Assembly: GCF_008728855.1 (NCBI RefSeq)
Contig: NZ_CP042906.1
Coordinates: 1,488,001 to 1,552,000, forward strand
DNA from: Hypericibacter terrae
GTDB lineage: Bacteria; Pseudomonadota; Alphaproteobacteria; Dongiales; Dongiaceae
DNA: 64,000 nucleotides
Direction of reading: 5' to 3'
The position numbers were made by a program, and so were the translations under genes. Positions 7,971 to 17,370 of this stretch are shown one piece after another (within the stretch, counting starts at the first letter, position 1; the number at the start of each line of letters is the position of its first letter). The notes below the pieces were generated by a model. That model worked only from the letters and a program-made list of their open reading frames with translations, was not told where the DNA came from and made no database searches.

Positions 7971-9362
7971 TCAGGTCTTGGTGCGCAGATGGAAGGATTT
8001 CGGTCGGGTCAGATACTCGTAGCCGACCTGGCTCAGGGTGCAGCCGCGGCCTGAGTCCTTCACGCCCACCCAGGCCAGCGCGGGGTCGAGATAGTCGCAG
8101 CGATTCATGAACCAGGTGCCGGTCTCGACGCGGTCGCCGATGCGGATGGCCGCGGCTTCGTCCTCGGTCCAGATCGCGGCGGTGAGGCCGAACGGATTGT
8201 CGTTCATCTTGGCAATGGCTTCGTCGTCGGAGGCGACCGGCGCGATGCCGACGGCGGGGCCGAAGCACTCCTCCTGCATGAAGGGATTTCGGCTGTCGAG
8301 CTGGGTCAGCACCTGCGGCGCCAGATAGGCGGTGCCGGGCTTGTCGGCGGCGAAATGCCTGGGATCGATCATCGCCTTGGCGCCGGCCTGCACGGCCTTC
8401 TGGATCTGGCCGCGGATCTCGTCGGCCGCCCGGCTGCGCACGACGGGCCCGAGATTGGTGCCCTTGTCGAGCGGGTTGCCCAGCTTGTAGCTGTTGGTCA
8501 GATCGACGAAGCCGTCGACGAACGTCTTGTAGACGTCCTTATGCACGAAGATGCGCTGGATGCCGCAGCAGGACTGGCCGGAATTGAAGAAGGCGCCGTC
8601 GACCAGGTTCTCGATCGCGTGCGTCATGTTGGCGTCGTGGCGCACATAGGCCGGATCGTTGCCGCCGAGCTCGAGGCCGAGCCCGATGAAGCGGTTGGCG
8701 GCCGCCTGCGTGACCGCGTGACCGCCGGCGACCGAGCCGGTGAAGGCGACATAGTCGACGGCCGGGTTGCCGATCACCTGCGCGGTGTCGTCATGCGTCA
8801 GCACCAGATGCTGGAACAGGCCGGCCGGGAGGCCGGCCGCCTTGAATGCCTCGCCGAAGCGCTCGGCGCAGAGCGGCGTCTGGGCCGAATGCTTGAGGAT
8901 CACCGCGTTGCCCGCCATCAGCGCCGGCACCACCGCATTGACCGAGGTCAGGTAGGGGAAGTTCCAGGGCGCCACCACGAACACCACGCCCAGCGGCTCG
9001 CGGCGGATGAAGCGGGTGAAGGTCGGCTTGGGGCCGACATCGATGTCGGCCAGCACGCGCGGCGCGATATCGATCATATAGCGCGCGCGTTCCTCGAAGC
9101 CCCGCACCTCGCCCGGCGACTGGCCGATCGGCCGGCCGATCTGGCGCGTGATCTCCTCGGCGATCTGGTCGCGATGCGAGACGAAGGCGTTGACCGCCGC
9201 CGTCAGCAGCTTCTGACGGTCGGCGACCGGGACATGCTTCCAGGCCCGTTGCGCCGCTTTCGCGGCCTTCAGGGCCTTCTCGATCTCGGCGGCGCTGGCA
9301 TAGGGCCGCTCGACATAGAGGCTGTCGTCGATCGGCGTGATGGTCTTCTGGATGGCGCCCAT
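7971..9362 (-). CDS. aldehyde dehydrogenase family protein
   Basis: The 463-aa enzyme shows Asn134 in APWNFP, the NAD-binding VAFTGSVAGG, the general base Glu231 in LELGGNDP, and the catalytic Cys265 in FFNSGQSCCG. The start at 9362 (MGAIQKT) gives the usual ALDH length; the reading frame runs further upstream into the neighbouring gene without family similarity. It follows the glutamine-synthetase-like gene by 29 bases, so the two are an operon. It would oxidise the aldehyde formed from a gamma-glutamylated amine or amino alcohol (inference). Confidence 0.94.
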   Translation of the reverse strand: MGAIQKTITPIDDSLYVERPYASAAEIEKALKAAKAAQRAWKHVPVADRQKLLTAAVNAFVSHRDQIAEEITRQIGRPIGQSPGEVRGFEERARYMIDIAPRVLADIDVGPKPTFTRFIRREPLGVVFVVAPWNFPYLTSVNAVVPALMAGNAVILKHSAQTPLCAERFGEAFKAAGLPAGLFQHLVLTHDDTAQVIGNPAVDYVAFTGSVAGGHAVTQAAANRFIGLGLELGGNDPAYVRHDANMTHAIENLVDGAFFNSGQSCCGIQRIFVHKDVYKTFVDGFVDLTNSYKLGNPLDKGTNLGPVVRSRAADEIRGQIQKAVQAGAKAMIDPRHFAADKPGTAYLAPQVLTQLDSRNPFMQEECFGPAVGIAPVASDDEAIAKMNDNPFGLTAAIWTEDEAAAIRIGDRVETGTWFMNRCDYLDPALAWVGVKDSGRGCTLSQVGYEYLTRPKSFHLRTKT

Positions 9363-9391
9363 GGCGTTCGGTCGGTCCTCTTGCAGAAAGG

Positions 9392-10759
9392 TCAGATGAT
9401 CTCGAAATAGCGCGCCAGTTCCCAATCGGTGATGTGCTTGCGGAACTCGCGCTCTTCCCATTCGCGGGTCGCGGCGAAATGCTCGACGAATTCCTCGCCG
9501 AACAGCTCGTTCGCCGCCTTGGATTTCTTCAGCCGTTGCGCCGCGTCCCACAGGGTATTCGGCAGAGCGAGCTTGGCCGTGGGCTTCAGCTCGTAGGCGT
9601 TGCCGACGATGGGATCGGTCGGCTCGAGCTTATGCTCGATGCCATAGAGGCCCGAGGCCAGGGCCGCGGCGAGCGCGATATAAGGGTTCGCGTCGGCCGC
9701 GGCGATACGATACTCGATGCGCTGCGACTTCGGCGAGCCGGGGATCACCCTGAGTGCACAAGTGCGGTTCTCGATGCCCCAGGTCGCGTTGGTCGGCGCC
9801 CAGAATCCCGGGATCAGCCGCGAATAGGAATTGACCGTCGAGGCCACCATGCCGAGAACCTCGGGCATCAGCTGCTGCTGGCCTGCGAGGAAATGGCGCA
9901 TGGTCTTGCTCATATTGTGCGGCTGCTTGGCGTCGTGGAACACCGTGGCGCCGTCCTTGCCCTTGAGCGACAGATGGATATGGCCGCTCTGGCCCGGCCA
10001 GTTGTTCGACCATTTCGCCATGAAGGTCGCCATCAGCCCGCGGCGCTGCGCCAGCACCTTCATGAAGGTCTTGAAGAGCGCCGCGCGGTCGGCGGATTCG
10101 AGCAGTTCGTCGAACGCGATCGCGGCCTCGAGCACGCCCGGCCCCGTCTCGGTGTGGAGGCCTTCGATCGGGAAGCGCATGGTCTCGGCGGTCGAGAGGA
10201 TCTCGTGATAGAGCTCCGACCAGACCGAGGAGCGCAGGCCCGAATAACCGAAATAGCCCGGCGTCATCGGCTGCAGGTTGCGATAGCCCTTCTCGCGCAC
10301 GCTCTCGGGCGTCTCGTCGAACAGGAAGAACTCGTACTCGCAGGAGCCGTAGGCCTTGAAGCCCATCTTCTCGGCCTTCGCCAGCACCCGGCGCAGCAGC
10401 CCGCGCGGACAGACCGTCTCGGCGCGCTCGACGAACTGGCCGAGGAAGAAGAGGGTGTTCTCCTCGAACGGAATCTCGCGGCAGCTCTCGGGGATCAGGC
10501 GCACCAGCGCATCGGGATAGGCGGTGTGCCAGCCGGTGAATTTGGTGTTGTCGTAGAGCTGGTCGTTGGAGTCCCAGCCCAGCACCACGTCGCAGAAGCC
10601 GAAGCCGCTTTCGAGCGCGGAAAGAAACTTTGCCTTCGAGATGTACTTCCCGCGCAGCACGCCGTCGATGTCGAAGACGCCGACCTTGATATGGGTGATG
10701 CCGCGTTCCTCGACGATCTTCTTGGCATCCGCGAGACTGCGGACGGATTCAGGCTTCAT
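9392..10759 (-). CDS. glutamine synthetase family protein (gamma-glutamylamide synthetase type)
   Basis: The 455-aa product has the GS beta-grasp start (HIKVGVFDIDGVLRGKYI), SCEYEFFLFDE, LHTETGPGVLEAAI and GQSGHIHLSL metal/ATP motifs, and the C-terminal SKSQRIEYR-like segment. Asp-Gly-Val-Leu-Arg-Gly-Lys at the front and the GFGFCDVVLGWD segment are typical of PuuA/GlnA4-type enzymes that join glutamate to an amine rather than ammonia. It sits with an aldehyde dehydrogenase (29 bases downstream) and two amine/amino-acid permeases, which supports an amine-glutamylating role. True glutamine synthesis is unlikely but not excluded. Confidence 0.9.
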   Translation of the reverse strand: MKPESVRSLADAKKIVEERGITHIKVGVFDIDGVLRGKYISKAKFLSALESGFGFCDVVLGWDSNDQLYDNTKFTGWHTAYPDALVRLIPESCREIPFEENTLFFLGQFVERAETVCPRGLLRRVLAKAEKMGFKAYGSCEYEFFLFDETPESVREKGYRNLQPMTPGYFGYSGLRSSVWSELYHEILSTAETMRFPIEGLHTETGPGVLEAAIAFDELLESADRAALFKTFMKVLAQRRGLMATFMAKWSNNWPGQSGHIHLSLKGKDGATVFHDAKQPHNMSKTMRHFLAGQQQLMPEVLGMVASTVNSYSRLIPGFWAPTNATWGIENRTCALRVIPGSPKSQRIEYRIAAADANPYIALAAALASGLYGIEHKLEPTDPIVGNAYELKPTAKLALPNTLWDAAQRLKKSKAANELFGEEFVEHFAATREWEEREFRKHITDWELARYFEII

Positions 10760-10809
10760 GACGTGCTTCCCCCCGGGGTTTCTTGGCCTTGAGGCATTTG
10801 GCCGGCGCC

Positions 10810-10839
10810 TATTTGCACCCCTCGCGGGGGGCTTGTCAA
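10810..10839 (-). promoter_or_regulatory. candidate promoter of the gamma-glutamylamide synthetase gene
   Basis: On the minus strand a perfect TTGACA (10839-10834) is followed after 18 bases by CAAATA (10815-10810), about 50 bases before the start codon. The -10 box is weak. Confidence 0.42.
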
Positions 10840-10844
10840 AATGA

Positions 10845-10872
10845 GAAAGGGCGCCCCGGAGGGCGCCCTTTC
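10845..10872 (-). terminator. terminator after the APC permease
   Basis: An 11-bp perfect stem (10845-10855 with 10862-10872) with a 6-base loop lies 42 bases downstream of the permease stop. On the minus strand it is followed by TCATTTTG, a weak T-tract, so termination may be partial. Confidence 0.62.
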
Positions 10873-10913
10873 GTAGCCATCAACCCGTTGAATTGTGCGG
10901 GTTCGCGCGAGGC

Positions 10914-12491
10914 CTATTCGGCCGCGCCCAAAGCCTTTTCGCGGGCCGCGATCTCGGCCTGCTTCTTGGCGATCGCATCACCGATTGGTGGACCCTGGAA
11001 ACGCCGTTTCTCGATCAGGTACCACAAGATCACGCCAACCACGATCATGCCTAGAATCAGATAGCCGACCTTTTCGTTGGGGGGCTGGACGCCAACCGCG
11101 ATCAGGATCAAGCAGCCGATGACCGCGAAGAGGGCGATCGGCTTGGAGAGGCCGCCGAGGTCAAACGGCCCCTTCTTCGTCCAGGTCTTGCCCTCGACCC
11201 TCAACCCGGCGGCGATGGCCATGACGTAAGAGATGTAGAGGAACACGGCGCACCCTGTAGCCAGCACGAAGAACGCATCTGCATAGAGTGTTGCGACAAT
11301 CGACAGACCCGCCGCCCACCAGATTGCGTTGACAGGCGTCCGGTGGACAGGGCTTACCTTGCGCAAACTAGCGGAGAAGAACGGAACGCCGCCGTCACGA
11401 GAGAAGGCATAGAGCATGCGCGAGCAGGAAGTGAGACCCGAGAGCGCGCAGAGGAAGTTCGACACGACGATGACGATGTAGAGGATCTTGCGCAGGATGT
11501 CCGGCATCGGCGAAGACGCCATCACATAGTTGAAGGAGCCCCAGCCCGTCTTGGCAGCCTCTTCCGTAGAGGGCATTGCGAGTACGAAGGCGCAGACCAT
11601 GACGTAGCCGAAGAGGAACGACCACCAGACCGATCGGTACATGCCCTTCGGCACCTCGACAGCGGCATTCCGGGTTTCTTCCGAGGTGTGGCCAGAGGCG
11701 TCGAAGCCGGTGATCGTGTAGACGCCCTGCAGAAGCCCGAGTGTAAATGCGATGAAGATCGAGCTCTGCACCGTCGGCCAGACGCCGCCGCCGGCATCGC
11801 CGGTGTAGTTGGTGAAGGTGAAAAGCCGCGAGAAGTCGATACTCGGCGCATAGACCAGCAGCGCGATCGTCAGGACTACCGAGCCGACGAAGATCAGATA
11901 GCCCGAGAAATCGGTGAGGATCGTCGTCAGGCGGATGCCACGATGATTGATGATCGCCTGGAGGGCGGTGATGATCGTGATGAAGATGGTCTGGATCCAC
12001 CAGCCGGTATCCAGCATGCCGGCCGAGGTCCAACTGGTCACGTCCATGCCGAGCACGCCCGCGAGGAAGAGGTCGCGGAACAGCAGGAACACGCCGAAAT
12101 TGACCGAGGATACGACGAAGAGCAGGCCCGCCAAGTTGAACCAGGCGGCGGCCCAGCCCCAGCCCTTGCCGCCCAGCATCGACGCCCAGTGATAGATGCC
12201 GCCCGCGGTCGGGTAGGCCGAGGCGATCTGGCCTAGCGAGATCGACACGACGAGCGCGAAGAGACAGGCGAGCGGCCAGCCATAACCGATCGAGGCGCCG
12301 CCGGCCGCGCTGAACGCAGCCGGGAAGGCGGTGATGCCGCCGGCCAGGATGCAGATGATGGAGAAGGAAATCGCGAAATTCTGGAATCCGCCCATGCGGC
12401 GCGACAGCTCCTGGGCGTAGCCCATACTGTGCAGCTGCTTAACGTCGTCCTCGCCCCCATGGTAGCCGGGGTCGTTATGGCTCTGTGACAT
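10914..12491 (-). CDS. APC-superfamily amino acid/amine permease
   Basis: The 525-aa protein has about 12 membrane helices, beginning with the APC signature MGGFQNFAISFSIICILAGG and AYPTAGGIYHWASMLGG. The segment GFDASGHTSEETRNAAVEVP is the conserved helix 6-7 loop of the amino-acid/GABA/choline transporter branch. The start at 12491 (MSQSHND) is chosen as the simplest start; ATGs at 12503 and 12536 would add residues. It lies upstream of the gamma-glutamylamide-synthetase gene but has its own terminator. Likely substrates are amines or amino acids such as GABA or putrescine. Confidence 0.9.
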   Translation of the reverse strand: MSQSHNDPGYHGGEDDVKQLHSMGYAQELSRRMGGFQNFAISFSIICILAGGITAFPAAFSAAGGASIGYGWPLACLFALVVSISLGQIASAYPTAGGIYHWASMLGGKGWGWAAAWFNLAGLLFVVSSVNFGVFLLFRDLFLAGVLGMDVTSWTSAGMLDTGWWIQTIFITIITALQAIINHRGIRLTTILTDFSGYLIFVGSVVLTIALLVYAPSIDFSRLFTFTNYTGDAGGGVWPTVQSSIFIAFTLGLLQGVYTITGFDASGHTSEETRNAAVEVPKGMYRSVWWSFLFGYVMVCAFVLAMPSTEEAAKTGWGSFNYVMASSPMPDILRKILYIVIVVSNFLCALSGLTSCSRMLYAFSRDGGVPFFSASLRKVSPVHRTPVNAIWWAAGLSIVATLYADAFFVLATGCAVFLYISYVMAIAAGLRVEGKTWTKKGPFDLGGLSKPIALFAVIGCLILIAVGVQPPNEKVGYLILGMIVVGVILWYLIEKRRFQGPPIGDAIAKKQAEIAAREKALGAAE

Positions 12492-12849
12492 GATCGAATG
12501 CATCCCCTGAATGTGAGCTATGAGCGCGCAGCTCATGACGCGCCGGGCGACTGCCGACTGCCGGTTGCGCCCGGCGGTCTTTCACTGTGAGAACGTCGCC
12601 CCGATTCTCGGCTCGTTGAAAGCCTAGCGGATGGGCTTGGCCCCTCCAATGGCGTCGCGGCTCCCCAGAAGGGGGATGTGATTAACTTCCTGTAATGATT
12701 CGCCGGAAGCTGTCCGAAAGGTCAATCAATCGGCATAGTTAATGGGTCAAGGGCCCTGCTGGGCTTTGGCCGCTTCGACCCCGAAAACGGACAAAAAGAG
12801 AGGGGATGGTCGCCCATCCCCTCCCGCAATGCGGTTGTTAAACCGACGA
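12492..12849. other. intergenic region between the two permease genes
   Basis: No gene is seen. It contains the terminator of the distal permease (12792-12823) and must contain the promoter of the proximal one; I see no clear sigma70 or sigma54 match. Confidence 0.5.
12792..12823 (-). terminator. rho-independent terminator of the EAT-like permease
   Basis: A perfect 10-bp stem (12800-12809 with 12814-12823), TCGC loop, followed on the minus strand by CTCTTTTTGT, sits 27 bases after the permease stop codon. Confidence 0.88.
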
Positions 12850-14391
12850 TCAGTGACCCATCGCCTTGGCCTTCGCCCGCTCGGTATTGGCGAAATCCTC
12901 TTCCGGCGATTTCACCAGATGATGGCGGCCATAGACCGCGAAATAGACCAGGCCCACGGCATACCAGGCGGCGGCGCAATAGACGCCGTCCCGATAGATC
13001 GGGTCCTGCAACTGCATATAGAGCGTGACGATCGCGATCGCCAACGTCACCAACGCTCCCGGCACGCCGACCGGGCTGCGATAGGGGCGGTCGATATGCG
13101 GCAGGTTCTTGCGCAGCAGGATGAAGGAGATCGCCTGGAAGCCGTAGGAGATCGTCGCCCCGAACACCGCCATGTTGAGCAAGGTGCCGCCGATGATGGC
13201 GCCGGCATCCGCACCGCGGACCCAGAACACGATCAGCATCAGCAGGAACCCGACCAGCGAGCCCACGATCAGCGCCACATGCGGCACCTTATGGGTGCCG
13301 TGGGTGAGCGACAACATGCGGGGCAGGTAGCCGGCGCGCGAGAGCGAATAGATCTGGCGTCCTTGCGCATAGATGATCGTATGCAGGCTGGCGACCAGTC
13401 CCACCACCGCCAGCAGCGCCAGCACATTGGCCAGTTGCGGCAGCGTCACGCGGAAGCCGTCGAGGATCGGCTCGGCCGACGCCTTCAGATAGAAGGCGCC
13501 CACATTGGTGCCGTCGCCGACCGGGATGCCGGGATTGAGGAAGGTGATCAGGGTGGCGGAGACACAGAGCGTGAGGATGCCCAGCATCAGGCCCTTGGGC
13601 ATGTCGCGCTTGGGGTCGTGGCTTTCCTCGGCCGCGAGCGGCAACTGCTCGATCGCGAGGAAGAGCCAGACGGCGAAGGGCAGGGCCGCCAGCACGCCAT
13701 GCCAGCCCAGCGGCAAGAGCGGTCCGCCACCGTCCGGCAACTGCACCATCGCGCCGGTCTCGTCGGTGCCGATGTTCAGCGCATAGCGCGAGAAATCGAA
13801 ATGCGGGATCGCGCTGATCCAGAACACCACCAGCACGGCGAGCGCCAGCAGGGTGACGATGACGGACACCCGGAAGGAGAGCTCCACGCCCAGCAGATTG
13901 AGGAGAAGGAACGCGGCGTAGAAGACGATCCACCAGACGGGTTGCGCCGAGTTTGCGGCGAGCCAGCTGTCGGCGCCGAATATTCCGCCCCAGATGCCGC
14001 CCATATAGGAGCCGATGAAGAAGGTGATGACGGCCGGCGTCACGACATATTCGATGTTCTCGGCCAGGCCCGTCACATAGCCGCCCCAGGGCCCCATCGC
14101 CGACCGGGCGAAGGAATAGGCGGCGCCGGTATGCGGCAAGGCCGGCGACATCTCGGCCAGGCAGAAGCAGAGGCCGACATACATGATGCCGATGATGATG
14201 CCGGCGAACAGCAGGCCGCCCCAGCCGCCGACGCCGATGCCGAAATTCCAGCCCGAGAAATGTCCCGAAATGACGGCGCCCACGCCGAGCGCCCAGAGCG
14301 AGCCGACACGCGCATAGCGCCGCATGCCGCGCTTCTCGAAATATTCCGCGCCGACAGTCTCATATCGGACGCCGCCTGCTTCTTCAGCCAT
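12850..14391 (-). CDS. APC permease of the ethanolamine-transporter (EAT) type
   Basis: The 513-aa protein has about 12 helices. Its first helix LGVGAVISGHFSGWNFGIG and the next LAEMSPALPHTGAAYSFARSA closely follow the pattern of ethanolamine permeases (EAT family), as does LPFAVWLFLAIEQLPLAAEE in helix 6. It is terminated by its own hairpin. With the glutamylating enzyme, alcohol and aldehyde dehydrogenases nearby, uptake of ethanolamine or a similar amine is likely, though other amino acids cannot be excluded. Confidence 0.88.
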   Translation of the reverse strand: MAEEAGGVRYETVGAEYFEKRGMRRYARVGSLWALGVGAVISGHFSGWNFGIGVGGWGGLLFAGIIIGIMYVGLCFCLAEMSPALPHTGAAYSFARSAMGPWGGYVTGLAENIEYVVTPAVITFFIGSYMGGIWGGIFGADSWLAANSAQPVWWIVFYAAFLLLNLLGVELSFRVSVIVTLLALAVLVVFWISAIPHFDFSRYALNIGTDETGAMVQLPDGGGPLLPLGWHGVLAALPFAVWLFLAIEQLPLAAEESHDPKRDMPKGLMLGILTLCVSATLITFLNPGIPVGDGTNVGAFYLKASAEPILDGFRVTLPQLANVLALLAVVGLVASLHTIIYAQGRQIYSLSRAGYLPRMLSLTHGTHKVPHVALIVGSLVGFLLMLIVFWVRGADAGAIIGGTLLNMAVFGATISYGFQAISFILLRKNLPHIDRPYRSPVGVPGALVTLAIAIVTLYMQLQDPIYRDGVYCAAAWYAVGLVYFAVYGRHHLVKSPEEDFANTERAKAKAMGH

Positions 14392-14736
14392 GTCGAATAT
14401 CCCCCTTTGCTACGGTGATGACACTGCCGGTCATGACCCGGGGGTTTTTGATGCGATGACCCGCGTTTGGATTGGCGGGGCAGACTCCCATCCCGTCCCG
14501 CGCCCGCTGGTCGTCGCTTGCGGTTTCCGGTCCCTTGCTGTGACCGAAAGCCTGCGTTCCCCCTTGGTCAGCCGCGAGAAAGATGAAGGAATTTTAATGC
14601 GGTTGCCAAGACAAACAGCTTGCCGCTGGAGGTTGTCTCGCAATCCATTGATTAAGAATGATTTTGTAGGTCTTCGCCGGTCGCGGCGCGGCGGAGCGGA
14701 GTCCCCCGAGTCTGGCTGGAATCCGGCCTGACGATC
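14392..14736. other. intergenic region without a recognised gene
   Basis: The gap separates the EAT-like permease from a LysR gene on the same strand. The part around 14580-14680 is AT-richer and could hold the permease promoter. No coding, repeat or RNA signal was convincing. Confidence 0.4.
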
Positions 14737-15639
14737 TCAGGGGCTGCCGGCAAAATGCTCGCGGCAGAACTCGGCGAAACGCTGGGCGGCGCGGGTGGGC
14801 CGCGCCCCGGCCAGGCTGGCCAGCCCGAGCCGCTGGGCCGGCACCGGCTCCTTGACCGGCCGATAGGCCAGCCGCTGGCCGTCGAGGGCCCGGTCGTTTT
14901 CCGGCCGCGAATGCATCAGCGCATAGCCGAAGCCGTTGGCGACCAGGCCGCGCACCATCTCGAGCGAGGTCGTCTCATGCGCGATCCGGGGCTCGAGCCC
15001 CCGGGCGCGCAGAATGGAAAGGAAGTGGTCGCGGCTCTGCGGCAGGTCCAGCAGGACCAGCGGTTCCTCGACCAAGTCGGCCAGCGCCACCAGCTTTCTC
15101 GTCGCGAAACGATGGCGAACGGGCAGCATCACATAGAGCGGGACTTCGGCCAGGGTCTCGAAGGAGAATTCCGGCCCGAGCCCGAGATCGTAGGTCAGGC
15201 CGAGGTCGAAGCGGCCGCGGCGCAGGCCTTCGAGCAGCCCCGCCAGATGCTCCTCGCGCACCCGCACCGTCATATCGGGGAAGCGCCCCTTGAGGGCGCG
15301 CAGCATGCCGGGGATGCGCATCGGCGCGAAAGTCTGGAAGCAGCCCAGCTCGATCTCGCCGCCCGGCCGCTGGCTCAGATCGAGCGCGCCCTGGCGGAGC
15401 TCCTCCGCGTGGGCCAGGAGATCCGTGGCCTCGGTCTGCAGACGGCGTCCCGCCGGCGTCAGCGACAGGCCTTGCGCGTGATGGCGCAGGAAGAGGTCGA
15501 GCCCCAGGCTCTCCTCGAGCTCGGCAACGGCGGCCGACACCGAGGGCTGCGAGATGTTGAGCCGGCGTGCGGCGGCCGTGATCGTGCCGGTCTCGGCGGC
15601 CGCCACGAAATAGCGCAGCTGCTTGAGCGTGAAGGACAT
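14737..15639 (-). CDS. LysR-family transcriptional regulator
   Basis: The 300-aa protein begins MSFTLKQLRYFVAAAETGTI with helix-turn-helix ARRLNISQPSVSAAVAELEE, then a LysR effector domain (PGGEIELGCFQTFAPMRIPG). It is divergent from the HpaB-like monooxygenase gene across 131 bp and probably activates it. A CATAG-type repeat overlaps its own start codon, suggesting autoregulation. Confidence 0.9.
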   Translation of the reverse strand: MSFTLKQLRYFVAAAETGTITAAARRLNISQPSVSAAVAELEESLGLDLFLRHHAQGLSLTPAGRRLQTEATDLLAHAEELRQGALDLSQRPGGEIELGCFQTFAPMRIPGMLRALKGRFPDMTVRVREEHLAGLLEGLRRGRFDLGLTYDLGLGPEFSFETLAEVPLYVMLPVRHRFATRKLVALADLVEEPLVLLDLPQSRDHFLSILRARGLEPRIAHETTSLEMVRGLVANGFGYALMHSRPENDRALDGQRLAYRPVKEPVPAQRLGLASLAGARPTRAAQRFAEFCREHFAGSP

Positions 15640-15663
15640 AGGCGAATCCTATGCAACTCGTAG
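15637..15663. promoter_or_regulatory. LysR operator candidate between LysR and monooxygenase genes
   Basis: Perfect inverted repeat CATAG-N7-CTATG (15637-15653), with a third near-match CGTAG (15659-15663) spaced 5 bases further, overlaps the LysR start codon. An AT-rich stretch TAGAAAAATAATATTT follows, suitable for the divergent promoter. Confidence 0.5.
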
Positions 15664-15770
15664 AAAAATAATATTTCCCCTTTTATGGACCCGAGGTCAA
15701 GAATGCCTCCGATCCGCAGGGCCATGGCGTTGCGGGCCTCTCGGGCCATCGGCAAAACGACGGGGACGAC

Positions 15771-17240
15771 ATGATCAGAACGGGCGAGCAATACCGTGAA
15801 TCGCTGCGCGACGACCGCGCGGTCTGGATCAATGGCGAACGCGTGAAGGATGTGACGCGCCATCCCTCCTTCAAGCCGATCGTCGATGCCCGCGCCCGCA
15901 TCTACGACATGGCGCACGACCGCAACGCTCCCGTCATGACCTACACCGACGAGGAGACGCGCGAGACCAACTGCATCGGCTACAAGCTGCCCCACAGCCA
16001 GGACGACTGGCAGGCCAAGCGGCGCGCCGTCGATACGGTGATGAAGGATCTGGGCGGCGTCGTCATCCGCGTCGGCGACGAGACCATCGGCGAGATGTGG
16101 TCGCTCTATGACGGCCAGGACGTGCTGCGCGAGGTCGATCCGCGCTTCGCCGACAACATCAAGAATCACATCTGGAAGGCGCTGCGCTCCGACACCTTCC
16201 ATGTCTCGGCCAACACCGACCCCAAGGGGGACCGGTCCAAGCGTCCGCAGGACCAGGATCCCGACATGCTGCTGCATGTGGTCAAGGAGACCGATGCCGG
16301 CATCGTCGTGCGCGGCGCCAAATACGAGACCGCGGCCGCCTATTCGAACCAGGCCTTCGTCAAGCCGACCATCGCCAACTGGGGCGACGACAAGCTCTCG
16401 GACTATGCCGTGGGCTTCATCTGCGAGATGAACCGGCCCGGCATCAAGCATATCTGCCGCACCGGCTTCGCCGGCCGCGCGCCGGCGCGCGACTATCCGC
16501 TCTCGAACAAGTTCGACGAGGTCGACACGCTGCTGATCTTCGACAATGTGCTGGTGCCCTGGGAGAACGTTCTGTTCTACCGCCACACGCGCGCGGCTTC
16601 CTTCATTCGCGGCACGCTCCACCGCTACAGCGCCTTCCCCTTCGTGCTGCGGCTCCTCTATGTCGCCGACATGATGATCGGCGCCGCGCTCTTCAATGTG
16701 CGCCAGACCGGCCTCGACCAGCAGCAGGCGGTGCGCGAGAAGCTGGCGCTCCTGGCCTGCTATCGCGAGACAATCAATGCCCATATGACGGCGGCGATCG
16801 CGCTCGCCGAGAAGAGCCCGGCGGGTCTGCTGATGCCCAACCAATCGCTGCTCTATACCGGCCGCGTCCATGCCTGCTCGAAGCTGCCGGAGATGATGCA
16901 TCTCGCCCGCGAGCTCTGCGGCGGCCAGATCTGCGTGACGCCGGACTCCGCGACCTTCGACCATCCGGAGACCAAGCCCTGGATGGACAAGTTCTATAGC
17001 GTCAACGAGTACTGGGTGGCCGAGGACCGGCGCAAGCTTTTGGCCTTCGCCCGCGATCTGCTCAATTCCGACTATGCCGGCCATCGCGTGACCTTCGAAT
17101 TGTTCGCGCAGTCGCCGCCCTTCGCCCATCTCAACGCCGTCTACATGAATTTCGGCTGGAACGGTCCGCTCGATTTCGTGCGCAAGGCGGCGGACCTCTC
17201 CGAGAAGGTCATGGAGCAGGGCAAGAAGAAGCCGGCCTGA
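15771..17240 (+). CDS. 4-hydroxyphenylacetate 3-monooxygenase (HpaB/PvcC) family oxygenase
   Basis: The 489-aa protein carries HpaB-family features: MIRTGEQYRESLRDDRAVWI at the start, the HVSANTDPKGDRSKRPQDQD segment, and YPLSNKFDEVDTLLIFDNVL-type central region and the C-terminal acyl-CoA-dehydrogenase-like helical domain. Such enzymes use FADH2 from a separate reductase to ortho-hydroxylate phenols. No HpaC-type flavin reductase lies next to it. It is followed by a Rid protein and a DUF1028 protein on the same strand, 130 bases downstream. The phenolic substrate is unknown. Confidence 0.92.
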   Translation: MIRTGEQYRESLRDDRAVWINGERVKDVTRHPSFKPIVDARARIYDMAHDRNAPVMTYTDEETRETNCIGYKLPHSQDDWQAKRRAVDTVMKDLGGVVIRVGDETIGEMWSLYDGQDVLREVDPRFADNIKNHIWKALRSDTFHVSANTDPKGDRSKRPQDQDPDMLLHVVKETDAGIVVRGAKYETAAAYSNQAFVKPTIANWGDDKLSDYAVGFICEMNRPGIKHICRTGFAGRAPARDYPLSNKFDEVDTLLIFDNVLVPWENVLFYRHTRAASFIRGTLHRYSAFPFVLRLLYVADMMIGAALFNVRQTGLDQQQAVREKLALLACYRETINAHMTAAIALAEKSPAGLLMPNQSLLYTGRVHACSKLPEMMHLARELCGGQICVTPDSATFDHPETKPWMDKFYSVNEYWVAEDRRKLLAFARDLLNSDYAGHRVTFELFAQSPPFAHLNAVYMNFGWNGPLDFVRKAADLSEKVMEQGKKKPA

Positions 17241-17370
17241 CACCCGCCAGCCGTTGGAATGGCGCCCACTACGGCCAGAAATTTAACGGCAGAGGCAGCG
17301 ATCGGCTTGCAGCGGCGAGCCGCTGCGGCGACGATGTCGCCTGCGCATCCGACCCCAACAGAGGACGACC

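Noticed and set aside
12742-14418. 558-codon plus-strand frame opposite the EAT-like permease
   Set aside because: Antisense shadow rich in Asp/Arg/Gln/His without domains; the permease on the other strand is clear.
14392-14736. possible sigma54 promoter upstream of the EAT-like permease
   Set aside because: The best TGG...TTGC match has the wrong spacing between the GG and GC elements.
15459-17243. 594-codon minus-strand frame opposite the HpaB-like gene
   Set aside because: Same antisense effect; the sense protein matches the HpaB family throughout.
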